From Salegentibacter sp. 24 (lineage in GTDB: Bacteria; Bacteroidota; Bacteroidia; Flavobacteriales; Flavobacteriaceae): 64,000 nt of DNA. The notes beneath the pieces were generated by a model, which searched no databases, was not told the origin of the DNA, and was given only the letters and a program-made list of their open reading frames with translations. The position numbers and the translations under genes were made by a program. Within the stretch, counting starts at the first letter, position 1. Each line of letters starts with the position of its first letter. Of this stretch, positions 63,856 through 64,000 are shown piece after piece. The stretch covers positions 1-64,000 of the forward strand of contig NZ_SNWE01000007.1 in NCBI RefSeq assembly GCF_004362395.1, given 5' to 3'.

Positions 63856-64000
63856 TTTAGTGTCATCCAGTGCAAAATTAGGACCAAACGTTAAAATTGG
63901 ATTATTCTGCATAATTGAAGATGATGTGGAAATAGGAGAAAATGTAGTAATTGAAAATTATTGTTTATTGAAGAGAGGAGTAAAAATCGGTAAAAACACT
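63845..64000 (+). CDS. Hexapeptide-repeat transferase, N-terminal part (cut by window edge)
   Basis: An ATG at 63845 overlaps the end of the previous gene by 11 nt. It gives MKNSLVSSSAKLGPNVKIG and then hexapeptide repeats (DDVEIGENVVIENYCLL, GVKIGKNT) up to the window edge at 52 residues. It is the start of an LpxA-like acyl- or acetyltransferase and probably follows the amino-sugar pathway. Confidence 0.7.
   Translation, partial: MKNSLVSSSAKLGPNVKIGLFCIIEDDVEIGENVVIENYCLLKRGVKIGKNT

Overview
The window looks like the chromosome of a marine or soil flavobacterium (Bacteroidota, Flavobacteriaceae, perhaps near Gramella/Christiangramia, Salegentibacter or Zunongwangia; genus inferred from gene content only). 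The evidence is the Bacteroidota-type -7 promoter element TAnnTTTG upstream of many genes, the near absence of Shine-Dalgarno sequences, typical flavobacterial families (membrane MutS-like ATPase, M56/BlaI pairs, DUF4230, DUF4260, DUF885) and a low G+C content. No rRNA, tRNA or CRISPR array was seen.

Layout. 1-1.2 kb is a decayed stretch: gene relics, one small coiled-coil ORF and the N-terminal stump of a DUF418 membrane protein. 1.3-5.6 kb holds a flavin monooxygenase-like enzyme, a creatininase-family hydrolase, an LrgA/LrgB pair and a convergent CPA1 antiporter. 5.7-15.4 kb looks like an energy-stress module: PEP synthase, two cation P-type ATPases, a short HPF/RaiA ribosome-hibernation factor, a coiled-coil protein and a DUF456 membrane protein. 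15.6-18.7 kb is a BlaI-M56-TPR signalling operon. 18.8-35.4 kb is mostly housekeeping: RuvC, HemW, a cyclase-family enzyme, a DUF4260-DUF4230-MmcQ-MutS-like cluster, a DUF885 peptidase, a second BlaI-M56 pair with well-placed operator dyads, PhnA, an orphan MacB-type ATPase and a methyltransferase. An ABC-F ATPase follows.

From 37.4 kb to the right edge lies a large surface-polysaccharide locus. It starts with Wza and a Wzc-type tyrosine kinase, preceded by a possible leader peptide ORF. It continues with a reverse-strand block (NeuC, NeuA, AsnB), a pyruvyltransferase, a methyltransferase, Gmd and Fcl (GDP-L-fucose), a second reverse-strand block of glycosyltransferases and a frameshifted sulfotransferase, and an IS4-type element with an intact target duplication. 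The right end has FkbM methyltransferases, an ABC exporter of the Wzm/Wzt type with an extended Wzt C-terminus, and an amino-sugar cassette (DegT aminotransferase, LpxD-like acyltransferase, and a further hexapeptide transferase cut by the window edge).

Working together, the right-hand 27 kb would make activated sugars (GDP-fucose, a CMP-nonulosonate-type sugar, an N-acylated amino sugar), assemble and decorate a glycan (pyruvyl, methyl, sulfate, amide groups) and export it. The AT-rich, strand-switching arrangement, the IS and the broken genes suggest mosaic, strain-specific assembly. No clearly new defence or mobile system was found. The most unusual items are the BlaI operator layout at 33.05 kb, the membrane-anchored MutS-like ATPase, the sulfotransferase frameshift at a slippery heptamer, the wza leader ORF and the structured 92-nt element at 12.06 kb.
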